From: Lachnospiraceae bacterium
GTDB taxonomy: Bacteria > Bacillota > Clostridia > Lachnospirales > Lachnospiraceae
Assembly (NCBI GenBank): GCA_024694625.1
Contig: JAILJP010000016.1
Coordinates: 1-57,300 of the forward strand
Direction: 5' to 3'
DNA length: 57,300 nucleotides
The notes under the pieces are model-generated. The model searched no databases. It was not told the origin of the DNA and worked only from the letters and a program-made list of their open reading frames with translations. The translations under genes were made by a program, and so were the position numbers. This document shows, piece by piece, positions 44,708 through 53,834 of the stretch (position 1 is the first letter of the stretch; the number at the start of each line of letters is the position of its first letter).

Positions 44708-45493
44708 ATGTCAAAAAAAGTATTTGAAGTAGCTTCGGTAGTGGCACAAGAACAGCTACAACCTGGAATTTTCGATTTACGCTTAAAAACTGAGGCGGCT
44801 CAATATGCCGTACCGGGTCAGTTTTTAAATCTATATCCGAAAAATGAAACAAAACGTTTGCCCAGACCCATTTCCATCTGTGGCATTGATAAGGAAAACA
44901 ATGAATTACGTCTGGTGTACCGCGTAACCAAAGAGGGAAGCGGCACTCAGGAGTTTTCTTCCTATCAGCCGGGAGAAGAAATTAAGATTTTGGGACCTTT
45001 GGGAAATGGGTTCCCTTTAGATGAATTTGCGGGCAAAAAAGTAATTGTGATGGGTGGTGGAATCGGGATTCCGCCTATGCTTGGAATTGCCAGTGCTTTA
45101 AAAGGAAACTGCGTGGCAGTTATGGGCTACCGGGATAAAAATGCTTTTTTAACAGAAGATTTTCAGCAGGTAGGAGCGCAGCTGATTCTCACCTCTGATG
45201 ACGGTAGTATCGGTGTTCGCGGAAATGTAATTGATGGAGCAAAAGAACATCAGTTGAAGGCAGATGTGATTTTTGCCTGTGGACCTACTCCTATGCTTCG
45301 TGGAATTAAAACCTATGCCAAAGAAGAAAATATGGAATGCTATATTTCTTTGGAAGAGCGTATGGCTTGCGGTATCGGAGCCTGCTTGGGATGTGTGTGT
45401 CAGTCAAAGGATGTGGACAATCATTCTAAGGTACATAACAAACGGGTATGTAAAGACGGCCCGGTATTTTTGGCAGAGGAGGTGGATTTGTAA
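44708..45493 (+). CDS. pyrK: Dihydroorotate dehydrogenase electron-transfer subunit
   Basis: The 261 residues are a ferredoxin-reductase-type flavoprotein. The FAD motif RLPRPISICG is near residue 55, the NAD-binding VMGGGIGIPPML near 113-124 and the [2Fe-2S] cysteines in MACGIGACLGCVC, with another near VCKDGPVF. PyrK passes electrons from dihydroorotate oxidation in PyrDB to NAD+. The downstream pyrD start overlaps its stop (TAATG). The start shown is close to AGAGGATAAC, about 10 bases upstream. Confidence 0.95.
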   Translation: MSKKVFEVASVVAQEQLQPGIFDLRLKTEAAQYAVPGQFLNLYPKNETKRLPRPISICGIDKENNELRLVYRVTKEGSGTQEFSSYQPGEEIKILGPLGNGFPLDEFAGKKVIVMGGGIGIPPMLGIASALKGNCVAVMGYRDKNAFLTEDFQQVGAQLILTSDDGSIGVRGNVIDGAKEHQLKADVIFACGPTPMLRGIKTYAKEENMECYISLEERMACGIGACLGCVCQSKDVDNHSKVHNKRVCKDGPVFLAEEVDL

Positions 45494-46410
45494 TGGCATC
45501 TTTAAAAGTAAATTTTGCGGGAGTGGAATTTCAAAATCCCATTACAACCGCATCCGGAACTTTCGGCAGTGGAATGGAGTATTCTGAATTTGTTGATTTA
45601 AATAAACTGGGTGCTGTTACCACAAAAGGCGTGGCAGATCATCCCTGGCCGGGAAATCCTACACCACGAGTAGCAGAGGTAAAAGGAGGCATGCTAAATG
45701 CCATCGGCCTTCAGAATCCGGGAATTGATACTTTTATCGAAAGAGATCTTCCTTTTTTACAGAAGTTTGATACAAAGGTTATCGTAAATGTCTGTGGTCA
45801 TTCGGAGGATGAGTACTTAAATGTAGTGCGTCGTTTGGCAAAAGATGACGTAAAGGATATGGTGAATCTTTTGGAAATCAATATTTCCTGCCCCAATGTA
45901 AAAGAAGGGGGAATCTCCTTTGGAACCAATCCAAAGGGAGTGGAAGAGATTACAAAGGCCATTAAAAAAGAGGCTGTGCAGCCGGTAGTTATGAAGCTTA
46001 GTCCCAATGTGACTTCTATTACAGAGATTGCAAAGGCAGCAGAGGCTGGTGGAGCAGATGGCGTGTCTTTAATCAATACCATTACCGGTATGAAGATTGA
46101 TATTGAACGCCAAAGCTTTGTTCTTGCAAATAAAACCGGAGGAATGAGTGGCCCTGGGGTTCATCCTGTGGCAGTTCGCATGGTGTATGAAGTTGCAAAT
46201 GCGGTTTCCATTCCCATCATTGGTATGGGTGGCGTGGAAACAGCAGAAGATGCCATCGAAATGATGTTGGCCGGTGCCACCATGGTGTCTGTAGGTACAG
46301 CGAATTTCTACAATCCTTATGCAACTACTGAAGTGGTAGATGGGTTAGAAGCATACTTAAATAGAAAAAATATCAATGATGTAAAAAATATTATTGGAGC
46401 TGTAAGATAA
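45493..46410 (+). CDS. pyrD: Dihydroorotate dehydrogenase B, catalytic subunit
   Basis: The 305 residues are a class 1B PyrD. The start NFAGVEFQNPITTASGTFG, the loop NISCPNVKEGG with the catalytic cysteine near residue 135, and the FMN-phosphate block PIIGMGGVETAEDAIEMMLAGA are clear. It oxidises dihydroorotate to orotate with FMN and forms a heterotetramer with PyrK. Translation is coupled to pyrK by a one-base overlap. A 179-base gap with its own promoter separates it from pyrE. Confidence 0.96.
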   Translation: MASLKVNFAGVEFQNPITTASGTFGSGMEYSEFVDLNKLGAVTTKGVADHPWPGNPTPRVAEVKGGMLNAIGLQNPGIDTFIERDLPFLQKFDTKVIVNVCGHSEDEYLNVVRRLAKDDVKDMVNLLEINISCPNVKEGGISFGTNPKGVEEITKAIKKEAVQPVVMKLSPNVTSITEIAKAAEAGGADGVSLINTITGMKIDIERQSFVLANKTGGMSGPGVHPVAVRMVYEVANAVSIPIIGMGGVETAEDAIEMMLAGATMVSVGTANFYNPYATTEVVDGLEAYLNRKNINDVKNIIGAVR

Positions 46411-46521
46411 ATAACTCATAGTGGTAAGAGTGTGTCTTTTTTGTGTGAGAAACCATTTTGTTGGAAATTATAAAATGTTATGATTTTGTGCCGTATTCGG
46501 TGGAATTTCATGAGTGTTTCA

Positions 46522-46530
46522 TGCTATAAT
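46522..46530 (+). promoter_or_regulatory. Extended -10 promoter of pyrE
   Basis: TGCTATAAT, about 60 nt upstream of the ATG at 46590; no clear -35. The same nonamer is at 33352-33360. The remaining gap (46411-46521) is AT-rich, and I see no riboswitch or attenuator in it. Confidence 0.6.
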
Positions 46531-46589
46531 TACATGGTTTCGTTTGAGTGGAATTTGGACGAAAAACAAAAGATAAAAGGAGATTTTCA

Positions 46590-47264
46590 ATGGAAAGCTA
46601 TAAAGAAGAGTTTATACATTTTATGATTGACTGTGATGTGTTAAAGTTTGGAGATTTTGTTACAAAGAGCGGACGAAATACCCCTTTCTTTATCAATACA
46701 GGATTTTATAGAACCGGATCACAGTTAAAGAAATTGGGAGAGTACTATGCTCGTGCCATTAAAGAAACCTTTGGTACAGACTTTGATGTGCTTTTTGGAC
46801 CGGCTTATAAGGGTATTCCTCTTTCAGTAACTACTTCTGTGGCTTTATCTGATTTATATAATACGGATGTACGTTACTGTGCAGACAGAAAAGAAGCAAA
46901 GGATCATGGAGAAGGTGGAAAGCTTTTGGGTGGTCCCATTTCTGACGGTGACAAGGTAGTGATTATTGAAGACGTTACTACAGCAGGTACTTCCATCAAA
47001 GAAAATTTTCCAGTAATCAAGGCACAGGGGGATGTAGATATCTTAGGATTGGTCGTTTCCGTTGATCGTATGGAAAGAGGCCAGGGAGAAAAGGCAGCCC
47101 TTGATGAAATCAGTGAAGTTTACAATATGAAGACTACAGCCATTGTTACCATGGCGGAAGTAGTAGAGTGCCTTTACAACAAGCCTTACAATGGAAAGGT
47201 TTACATTGATGATGAATTAAAAAATGCGATTGATGCATATTACGATCTTTATGGTGTAAAATAA
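46590..47264 (+). CDS. pyrE: Orotate phosphoribosyltransferase
   Basis: The ATG at 46590 (MESYKEEFIHFM) is chosen because AAAGGAG lies 8 bases upstream; an open frame extends to 46548 but has no ribosome site. The 224-residue type I phosphoribosyltransferase has VLKFGDFVTKSGRNTPFFINTG near residue 17, FGPAYKGIPL and the PRPP loop VVIIEDVTTAGTS near 126-138. It joins orotate and PRPP to form OMP. The following VanZ-like ORF begins right after the stop, so the two may share a transcript. Confidence 0.96.
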   Translation: MESYKEEFIHFMIDCDVLKFGDFVTKSGRNTPFFINTGFYRTGSQLKKLGEYYARAIKETFGTDFDVLFGPAYKGIPLSVTTSVALSDLYNTDVRYCADRKEAKDHGEGGKLLGGPISDGDKVVIIEDVTTAGTSIKENFPVIKAQGDVDILGLVVSVDRMERGQGEKAALDEISEVYNMKTTAIVTMAEVVECLYNKPYNGKVYIDDELKNAIDAYYDLYGVK

Positions 47265-47708
47265 ATGAAAAAAACAAAAGTAGCCGCTAAAATTGTATTA
47301 TTTATAATCTATATATTGGCATTGGCATATCTTTTGTTCGCGGCAGAGTCTTTTGGCAGGACAGGAGGTTATGCGGGAGTTAACCTGATACCCTTTTCTG
47401 AGATTCACAGATATTTGACCAATATTCATACCATTGGGCTCATGCGTGTGGCAATCAATGTACTTGGAAATGTGGTTTTGTTTGTTCCTTTTGGATATGC
47501 CCTTCCTTCCTTATTTGGGGCCGGAAGACGTCGACCGGTATTGTATGTATTTTTGTGTATGCTCTTTAGTATTATGATTGAGCTTATGCAGTTCGTGACT
47601 AATACGGGATGCTGTGATGTGGATGATGTGTTATTAAACACCCTAGGTGGATTGTGTGGCTATTTGGTTTATGCTTTTTTGCATAAGAAAGGAAAGAGAA
47701 AACGTTGA
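47265..47708 (+). CDS. VanZ-like membrane protein
   Basis: The 147 residues contain four or so hydrophobic helices and VanZ-family features: NLIPFSEIHRYL after the first helix, NVLGNVVLFVPFGYALP, and SIMIELMQFVTNTGCCDVDDVLLNTLGGLCGYL. VanZ proteins contribute modestly to teicoplanin resistance in some vancomycin clusters, but most family members have no known role, and no other van gene is present. It begins immediately after the pyrE stop, without a clear ribosome site of its own, and overlaps the next gene. Confidence 0.88.
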   Translation: MKKTKVAAKIVLFIIYILALAYLLFAAESFGRTGGYAGVNLIPFSEIHRYLTNIHTIGLMRVAINVLGNVVLFVPFGYALPSLFGAGRRRPVLYVFLCMLFSIMIELMQFVTNTGCCDVDDVLLNTLGGLCGYLVYAFLHKKGKRKR

Positions 47709-48031
47709 GTAAGAGAAGACGAAGACGGGCAGAGGCAAAACGCCCGAAGTCACAGTTGTCCGTTACGACAGCTGCGGTGGGCGGTGTGATTCTTTTAATC
47801 TATATAGCACTCTTGGCTATGACTATAGGCGGTTCATCTCAGTCAGCAAAGTGGATGGCCGGAATTGGTGTCATATCTATGCTGGCATCGGCAGTTGCTT
47901 TTGGAAAAAGCATCGCGCCTTTCAGAGATCAGGGATATGATACACTTACCCGTTGGATTGGGATGCTTTTTCCATTGGCGGCATTCATAGTCTGGATGTG
48001 GACGTATTTTGCGGGAGTCATTTGGGGCTAG
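47705..48031 (+). CDS. Small membrane protein (DUF6142-like)
   Basis: The start is a TTG that overlaps the VanZ-like stop (TTGA). The 108 residues begin with a strongly basic stretch (SKRRRRRAEAKRPK), followed by three hydrophobic segments (about 22-43, 50-66 and 83-104). The general look matches DUF6142-type small membrane proteins often found before M29 aminopeptidase genes in Lachnospiraceae; that family name is a tentative recollection. No function is known. The aminopeptidase gene starts 49 bases downstream. Confidence 0.65.
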   Translation: MSKRRRRRAEAKRPKSQLSVTTAAVGGVILLIYIALLAMTIGGSSQSAKWMAGIGVISMLASAVAFGKSIAPFRDQGYDTLTRWIGMLFPLAAFIVWMWTYFAGVIWG

Positions 48032-48080
48032 CACAAAGCTTGAATCGCAAATATAAAAACAGAAAAGGAATCTTTTTAAG

Positions 48081-50084
48081 ATGGAAGAACGTTTTTTATT
48101 AGTTCGAGAACGAATAGAAGAGATTGGAAAAGATAATATTTTACCAAAGGAATATCAGGAATACTTCCGTTATGTTTCCGTTTTTTTAGGTAAGGTATTT
48201 GATTATAAGGACAGACTGGCAAAGGGAAAATTGGCAGAGGCAGAAGCAAAAGAACTTTTTAAAGGTCTGTATCAGGATACAGAAGTAGGAGTGTATGAGT
48301 CATCATATTTATCTCCTTCTTTTGCTGTGGAGAAGCTTGGCAGTGAACAGGGAGCGTTTTTATCAGCACTGTATTCTGCTCTTCGTAGTACCATTTTATG
48401 GGTTGCAGAAGAAAAGGAAGAGTTTTTGACCGTGTATTTGGAACTCTTTGTTCAGATTTATGGCTGTTACGTAGCAGAATCTGAAGGAGAAGGCGCCTAT
48501 GAATACGCCCTCAAAGAAGCAAAAGAAGTCTATTATTATTTCTGGCATGATTATGCAGAGATTTTTGTAGAAGATAATGTAAAGTCTTTGGTACTTCCAA
48601 ATGATGGATTGTACTACGACATTATTATGAACTCTGATTTGACGGATCTTTCTTATTTGTATCGATATGGAAAGAATATCGGTAAAAATGAAATTGAGAT
48701 GGCGGAGTATTTAAATGAACTTTCTCAGGATGAAATCAATACAATGGCGAAGACTTTTACAGAAGGTTATCGCATTGGATTTGAAACCACCAGAAAAGAT
48801 ATTTCAAAGAAAAAGACAGCGGAGATTCGTTATCCCATCGGTATGGAGCGAATGGTTCGTCAGGCGATTTTAAACTTCAATGAAATTGGACTGAAGGCTT
48901 CCATTACCAGAAGTGGTATTGATACAAATACAAAGAACAAACAGTATGAGTACGACCACAAGGATGACAAGGCATTATATTACGATAAAGGATATGTGGA
49001 GAGAAAACTGGAAGTTTTGCGTCTTGCCTATGAAGAGGTAAAAGATGAGGCTCGTGTATATGGTGGCCCTGCTGTGATTGAATTCTTTGGGGAATTGAAA
49101 GTGAAGCTGGAAAATCACAAGGAAAACGTTGTGATGAGTGAAGACCAGAATCACTTAAATGTATACGATCAAAGTAAGAGCAGCTCTATCACCAGAGAGT
49201 TTATTCCCGGAGATGAGAGAAGCTTTACCATTATCGCATTTCCACTTCCCACCATTGGTGATAATTTCAGAGAGATTTTTGCCAAAACCATGGAAATCAA
49301 TACCTTGGATTATCGCCTCTATCGAGATATTCAGCAAAAGATTATCGATGTGTTAGATGAAGGTGTATATGCCCGGGTAAAGGGATGCAACGGAAACAAG
49401 ACGGATATCAAGGTAATGCTTCATCCCCTTTCTGACAAATCAAAAGAAACGATTTTTGAAAACTGCGTTGCAGATGTAAATATTCCGGTAGGTGAGGTAT
49501 TTACCTCTCCTGTTTTGGAAGGTACTGAGGGGTGTCTCTTTGTTTCTCATGTATATTTGGGAGACTATGAGTTTAAGAATCTGGAGTTCCATTTTAAGGA
49601 TGGAAAAGTAACAGACTACACCTGCTCCAATTTCGATACGGAAGAAGAAAACAAAAAGTTTATTTTTGATAACATCTTATTCCACCATGAGACACTTCCG
49701 ATTGGCGAGTTTGCTATTGGAACCAACACTACAGCATATCGTGCCGGAAAGGATTATCAGATTGCGGACAAGTTCCCTATTTTGATAGCGGAAAAAACTG
49801 GTCCTCATTTTGCGGTAGGCGATACCTGTTATTCCTATGCAGAGGACATTCCTATGTATAATCCCGACGGAAAAGAAGTAGTGGCAAGAGACAACAGCAT
49901 TTCTATTTTGAGAAAAGAAAATCCGGATAAGGCATATTTCAACTGCCACACAGATATCACCATTCCTTTTGAAGAGTTGGGTGAGATTTCCGTAGTGACC
50001 AAAGATGGTGACGTTCTTCCTATTATTAAGGATGGAAAATTTGTGGTAGAAGGAACACAAGAGTTAAATAAACCATTGGAATAA
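48081..50084 (+). CDS. M29-type metallo-aminopeptidase with long N-terminal helical region
   Basis: Of 667 residues, the C-terminal ~400 match the M29 (AmpS/thermophilic) aminopeptidase. Metal-ligand regions are GEFAIGTNTTAYRAG (Glu), GPHFAVGDTCYS (His and Tyr context) and NCHTDITIPFEELGEISV (His and Asp). These enzymes remove N-terminal residues with a two-metal centre in the cytoplasm. The N-terminal ~250 residues are mostly helical and absent from short M29 enzymes, where the length is about 410. A ribosome site is weak (GGAATC). The adjacent genes suggest no pathway. Confidence 0.82.
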   Translation: MEERFLLVRERIEEIGKDNILPKEYQEYFRYVSVFLGKVFDYKDRLAKGKLAEAEAKELFKGLYQDTEVGVYESSYLSPSFAVEKLGSEQGAFLSALYSALRSTILWVAEEKEEFLTVYLELFVQIYGCYVAESEGEGAYEYALKEAKEVYYYFWHDYAEIFVEDNVKSLVLPNDGLYYDIIMNSDLTDLSYLYRYGKNIGKNEIEMAEYLNELSQDEINTMAKTFTEGYRIGFETTRKDISKKKTAEIRYPIGMERMVRQAILNFNEIGLKASITRSGIDTNTKNKQYEYDHKDDKALYYDKGYVERKLEVLRLAYEEVKDEARVYGGPAVIEFFGELKVKLENHKENVVMSEDQNHLNVYDQSKSSSITREFIPGDERSFTIIAFPLPTIGDNFREIFAKTMEINTLDYRLYRDIQQKIIDVLDEGVYARVKGCNGNKTDIKVMLHPLSDKSKETIFENCVADVNIPVGEVFTSPVLEGTEGCLFVSHVYLGDYEFKNLEFHFKDGKVTDYTCSNFDTEEENKKFIFDNILFHHETLPIGEFAIGTNTTAYRAGKDYQIADKFPILIAEKTGPHFAVGDTCYSYAEDIPMYNPDGKEVVARDNSISILRKENPDKAYFNCHTDITIPFEELGEISVVTKDGDVLPIIKDGKFVVEGTQELNKPLE

Positions 50085-50110
50085 AAGTTTAAAATAGTTG
50101 AAGTATTCCT

Positions 50111-50138
50111 TTGAACATAATTATTACTGTGGTATAGT
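50111..50138 (+). promoter_or_regulatory. Promoter of the purEMN operon
   Basis: TTGAAC, 16 nt, TATAGT. The leader of about 100 nt before purE holds two weak hairpins (GGTT/AACC and ATATTAAA/TTTAATAT). I do not see the conserved core of a purine or PRPP riboswitch. Confidence 0.55.
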
Positions 50139-50241
50139 GAAGTTCGGTTGCTTTTTAACCAAAGCATTGATTGATTTTGTATATTAAATTTTATTTTTAA
50201 TATAACCCATTTATTGAAAGAAAAAGGATAAGGAGAAAGTC

Positions 50242-50745
50242 ATGGCAACAGTAGGTATTGTAATGGGCTCTGATTCAGATATGCCCGTTATGGCAAAAGC
50301 TTGTGAGATTTTGGATGAGTTAAAGATTTCCTACGAAATCAATATTATTTCTGCTCACAGAGAACCGGAGGAATTTTTTAAATATGCTTCTTCCGCAGAG
50401 GAAAAAGGATTTAAGGTGATTATTGCAGGAGCAGGAAAGGCAGCACATCTGCCCGGAATGTGTGCAGCGATTTTCCCTATGCCGGTGATTGGTATTCCCA
50501 TGAAAACATCTGATTTGGGTGGAGTAGATTCCCTTTACTCCATTGTACAGATGCCTTCAGGTATTCCTGTAGCTACCGTCGCTATTAATGGTGGAGCAAA
50601 TGCAGGTATTTTGGCTGCAAAGATTTTGGCTACTTCTGATGAGGAGTTACTTAGAAGATTGAAGGATTATTCCAAGAAATTAAAAGAGCAGGTTGTAGCC
50701 AAGGATGAAAAACTCCAGAGCGAAGGATATAAGGCGTTCTTATAA
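50242..50745 (+). CDS. purE: N5-carboxyaminoimidazole ribonucleotide mutase
   Basis: The 167 residues are class I PurE: VGIVMGSDSDMPVM at the start, SAHREPEEF near residue 39 and AGAGKAAHLPGMCAA near 67. The mutase moves the carboxyl group of N5-CAIR to C4, giving CAIR. It heads purE-purM-purN and has an AAGGAG ribosome site. LarB at 6376-7188 has the same fold but a different role. Confidence 0.97.
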   Translation: MATVGIVMGSDSDMPVMAKACEILDELKISYEINIISAHREPEEFFKYASSAEEKGFKVIIAGAGKAAHLPGMCAAIFPMPVIGIPMKTSDLGGVDSLYSIVQMPSGIPVATVAINGGANAGILAAKILATSDEELLRRLKDYSKKLKEQVVAKDEKLQSEGYKAFL

Positions 50746-50789
50746 TATTTTGAACCTAGATATAAAGCATAAAAGAAAGGATTAATAAC

Positions 50790-51821
50790 ATGGGATTGGA
50801 TTATAAGTCATCAGGTGTAGACATTGAGGCAGGATATGAATCTGTTAAGTTGATGAAAGAGTTTGTAAAGGGCACTATGAGACCGGAAGTATTAGGAGGT
50901 CTTGGAGGATTCTCCGGAGCGTTTTCTCTTTCAAAAATTAAGGAGATGGAAGAACCTGTTCTTTTGTCAGGAACTGACGGATGCGGCACAAAGGTAAAGC
51001 TTGCCTTTTTAATGGATAAGCACGATACCATTGGTATTGATGCAGTAGCTATGTGCGTAAATGACGTAGCCTGTGCCGGTGGAGAACCTCTTTTCTTCTT
51101 GGATTATATTGCTTGCGGAAAGAACTATCCTGAAAAAATTGCTACCATTGTAAAAGGGGTGGCAGAAGGATGTAAACAGTCTGATGCAGCATTAATTGGT
51201 GGTGAAACTGCTGAGCATCCCGGACTTATGCCGGAAGATGATTACGATTTGGCAGGATTTGCTGTAGGTGTGGCTGATAAAAAAGACATCATTACAGGAG
51301 AGGAAATTGCTGATGGTGATGTTTTGATTGGTATGGCTTCTACCGGTGTTCATTCCAATGGTTTTTCACTTGTTCGTAAAGTGTTTGAGATGACAAAAGA
51401 ATCTTTGGATACCTACTATGATGAACTTGGCGAGACTTTAGGTGAAGCGCTGATTCGTCCGACCAGAATCTATGTAAAGGCTATGCGTGCCATTAAAGAT
51501 GCAGGTGTTCGTGTTCACGGATGCAGCCATATTACCGGTGGCGGTTTCTATGAAAATGTTCCCCGTATGCTTCCTGATGGAAAACGTGCCGTTATCGAAA
51601 AGAATTCTTACGAAAAGCCTCCGATTTTTGATTTGATTCAGAAGACCGGTGAAATCTCTGAAGAGATGATGTTCAATACCTTTAACTGTGGTCTTGGTAT
51701 GGTAATTGCTGTAGACGCAGCTGACGTGGATGCTACCATGGGTGCTATTAAATCTGAGGGAGATATTCCTTTTGTAGTAGGTAAAATCGTAAACGGTGAA
51801 AAGGGAGTGGACTTGGTATAA
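50790..51821 (+). CDS. purM: Phosphoribosylformylglycinamidine cyclo-ligase
   Basis: The 343 residues have the PurM/AIR-synthetase pattern: [19 protein letters not shown] at the start, [27 protein letters not shown] and [17 protein letters not shown], with [19 protein letters not shown] in the C-terminal half. It closes the imidazole ring in an ATP-dependent step. It is 44 bases after purE with a GAAAGGA site. Confidence 0.97.
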   Translation: MGLDYKSSGVDIEAGYESVKLMKEFVKGTMRPEVLGGLGGFSGAFSLSKIKEMEEPVLLSGTDGCGTKVKLAFLMDKHDTIGIDAVAMCVNDVACAGGEPLFFLDYIACGKNYPEKIATIVKGVAEGCKQSDAALIGGETAEHPGLMPEDDYDLAGFAVGVADKKDIITGEEIADGDVLIGMASTGVHSNGFSLVRKVFEMTKESLDTYYDELGETLGEALIRPTRIYVKAMRAIKDAGVRVHGCSHITGGGFYENVPRMLPDGKRAVIEKNSYEKPPIFDLIQKTGEISEEMMFNTFNCGLGMVIAVDAADVDATMGAIKSEGDIPFVVGKIVNGEKGVDLV

Positions 51822-51929
51822 GGGTCCGTTTTAGAGATATATGGATTTAAGGGTGGGCACCATCGAGTTGTTTGTTCTTGGATACATTGATTTTTAATGT
51901 GAAATAGAAGTGGAAGTGGAAGGTTTTAT

Positions 51930-52523
51930 ATGTTTCGTATAGCAGTTATGGTTTCCGGTGGTGGAACCAATTTACAAGCGATAATTGATGCCATCGATTC
52001 CGGGAAAATCACAGATACAGAGATTGCAGTAGTAATCTCCAACAATGCAGATGCCTATGCTTTAGAGCGTGCAAAAAAAGCCGGTATCAATGCAGTATGT
52101 GTTTCCAGAAAAGAGATTTCTGACAGAGATGCTTACAACAAGGCATTGATTGCAGCAGTGGATGAAGCCAATGTGGATTTGGTAGTGTTGGCTGGATTCT
52201 TGGTAGTAATCCCTGAGGAGATGATTCAAAAATACAGAAATCGTATCATCAACATTCATCCCTCATTGATTCCTTCTTTCTGTGGAACGGGATACTACGG
52301 TTTGAAGGTTCACGAAGCAGCTTTGGCTCGTGGTGTAAAAGTCAGTGGTGCTACAGTGCACTTTGTAGATGAGGGAACTGATACCGGTCCTATCATTTTG
52401 CAGAAGGCGGTAGAAGTAAAAGATGGTGATACACCGGAAGTTTTGCAGAGAAGAATTATGGAAGAGGCAGAGTGGAAGCTTTTGCCTCAGGCAATCCAGA
52501 TGCTGGCGCATAAGGAATCATAA
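51930..52523 (+). CDS. purN: Phosphoribosylglycinamide formyltransferase
   Basis: The 197 residues begin VMVSGGGTNLQAIIDAI and contain the formyl-transferase active-site run NIHPSLIPSF near residue 108, with Asn and His, and VHFVDEGTDTGPII with the catalytic Asp. It uses 10-formyl-THF to formylate GAR. It lies 108 bases after purM; the gap (51822-51929) has nothing recognisable. A strong terminator ends the operon. Confidence 0.97.
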   Translation: MFRIAVMVSGGGTNLQAIIDAIDSGKITDTEIAVVISNNADAYALERAKKAGINAVCVSRKEISDRDAYNKALIAAVDEANVDLVVLAGFLVVIPEEMIQKYRNRIINIHPSLIPSFCGTGYYGLKVHEAALARGVKVSGATVHFVDEGTDTGPIILQKAVEVKDGDTPEVLQRRIMEEAEWKLLPQAIQMLAHKES

Positions 52524-52548
52524 TTATTTTTAGATCGTACTAAATTAT

Positions 52549-52586
52549 AAAAAGCTTATTTGAACGAAGGTTCAAATAAGCTTTTT
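52549..52586. terminator. Bidirectional terminator, copy 1 of a duplicated hairpin
   Basis: Perfect arms around GCTTATTTGAAC (stem about 17 bp including A/T flanks) with loop GAAG. It serves purN and the convergent diguanylate cyclase gene. The same arms recur at 53797-53833 with a different loop. Confidence 0.88.
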
Positions 52587-52587
52587 T

Positions 52588-53712
52588 CTAATTACTATGA
52601 TAGTCTTTCTTTTGCGCATACATGGCATAGTCGATCTTTTTGAAAAAACTATCGTTGGTGTCGTTTTCACGGTCAAATTCTGCGTAACCCATGGAAAAAG
52701 ACAGTTTGTAAGGATGTATTTTTTGACTATTGAAATCGGCTACAGCAGACTCCAGCCGATACTTTAGCTCACAGATGTCTTCTTCAGAAAAGGTTTTTAT
52801 CAATAGAATAAATTCATCTCCGGCAAAACGGAAAACTGTGGTATTGTCGGAAGTCACTTTTCGAAACAAATCGGCCATATCCCGAAGGGCCTGGTCTCCT
52901 GCAGAGTGCCCATAGGTGTCATTGATTTCTTTGAAGTCATTCATATCAATCATGGCGCCATAGTAGTGGGTTGAAAAATCCCGCCGCATGCGAAATAGGG
53001 CGTGTTCCAAATACAGTCGATTATACATCCCTGTTAAGGTGTCCAGATAGGTATTTTGCTGTTGCAAACTCATATAGAGGGCGACGATACCAAGAGCTGT
53101 GCCCAACCACGCTAAAGAGATTCCATAAAACAGCATTTGCAAAACACTGGATACAATGATTGGGGTCAAATACATGTAAATAGGGAAAAATGCGATCTGA
53201 CCATGTGTCTTGCGGTGGCGATAGTACAAAACCAGACTGTAAACCGCACAAAGCATGAGATATATATAAAAGATATAAATGTTAGGTTGGCGATGATATA
53301 TATTGTGCTCGTCTACATAAAAATAATAGTTTCCCCAGATATTTCCAATCAATGACAAAAGTAAAATACCAACGGGCACGCTTATCTTATAGTAGATTTT
53401 TTTCATTCTGGAACGGTCATGATACAGTTTTAAATCCAGATACAGCAGCCACAGGAAGGAACCCAAACCATTTGCATAATAAAGGTAGGTATTTCCCAAA
53501 AGGTTGATCCAATAAGGAAGCTTTCCTGGAATCCCGTCTACGGCAAAGGTCAGTGGTTCGACGATGCAGGCAATCATAGCCAACGTCATCATAACTTCAA
53601 AGGAATGTTCTTCCGTGTCGCTTTTGGTTTTTGTGATAAAGCGACTGAAAAACAAAAAGAATATTAAGAAAAAACCTGTGAGATTTGCAACAAAAATTGC
53701 TTGTAAATTCAT
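52588..53712 (-). CDS. Membrane-bound diguanylate cyclase
   Basis: The 374 residues have six or seven N-terminal hydrophobic helices (about 5-210), of a kind seen in 7TM-type sensors, and a GGDEF domain (about 210-370). The substrate motifs DTLTGMYNR, DMNDFKEINDTYGHSAGD and the catalytic FRFAGDEF (AGDEF at 297-301) are intact; Ala for the first Gly is common in active enzymes. No RxxD inhibitory site lies in the expected place before the motif (SDNTTVFRF), so product inhibition is unlikely. It makes c-di-GMP from two GTP. The gene is flanked by two identical hairpins. PelD and the MshEN protein in this window are possible downstream receptors. Confidence 0.9.
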   Translation of the reverse strand: MNLQAIFVANLTGFFLIFFLFFSRFITKTKSDTEEHSFEVMMTLAMIACIVEPLTFAVDGIPGKLPYWINLLGNTYLYYANGLGSFLWLLYLDLKLYHDRSRMKKIYYKISVPVGILLLSLIGNIWGNYYFYVDEHNIYHRQPNIYIFYIYLMLCAVYSLVLYYRHRKTHGQIAFFPIYMYLTPIIVSSVLQMLFYGISLAWLGTALGIVALYMSLQQQNTYLDTLTGMYNRLYLEHALFRMRRDFSTHYYGAMIDMNDFKEINDTYGHSAGDQALRDMADLFRKVTSDNTTVFRFAGDEFILLIKTFSEEDICELKYRLESAVADFNSQKIHPYKLSFSMGYAEFDRENDTNDSFFKKIDYAMYAQKKDYHSN

Positions 53713-53796
53713 AAGCTTATTTAACTCCTATGGAACCGTCAATGTGATGGTAATAATATATCATATTTTCTTTCAATAAAATATTGAAAAATAAAG

Positions 53797-53833
53797 AAAA
53801 GCTTATTTGAACAAGAGTTCAAATAAGCTTTTT
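53797..53833 (-). terminator. Terminator after the XRE gene, copy 2 of the duplicated hairpin
   Basis: The stem is the same as at 52549-52586 (AAAAGCTTATTTGAAC and its complement), with loop AAGA. It lies directly downstream of the minus-strand XRE gene and upstream of the diguanylate cyclase gene. Confidence 0.8.
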
Positions 53834-53834
53834 G

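Noticed and set aside
50139-50241. Purine riboswitch upstream of purE
   Set aside because: The leader lacks the conserved three-way-junction core; only weak AT-rich hairpins are seen.
52549-53833. Duplicate hairpins as ends of a transposon
   Set aside because: No transposase, no target-site duplication and each copy works as a simple terminator; kept only as a repeat observation.
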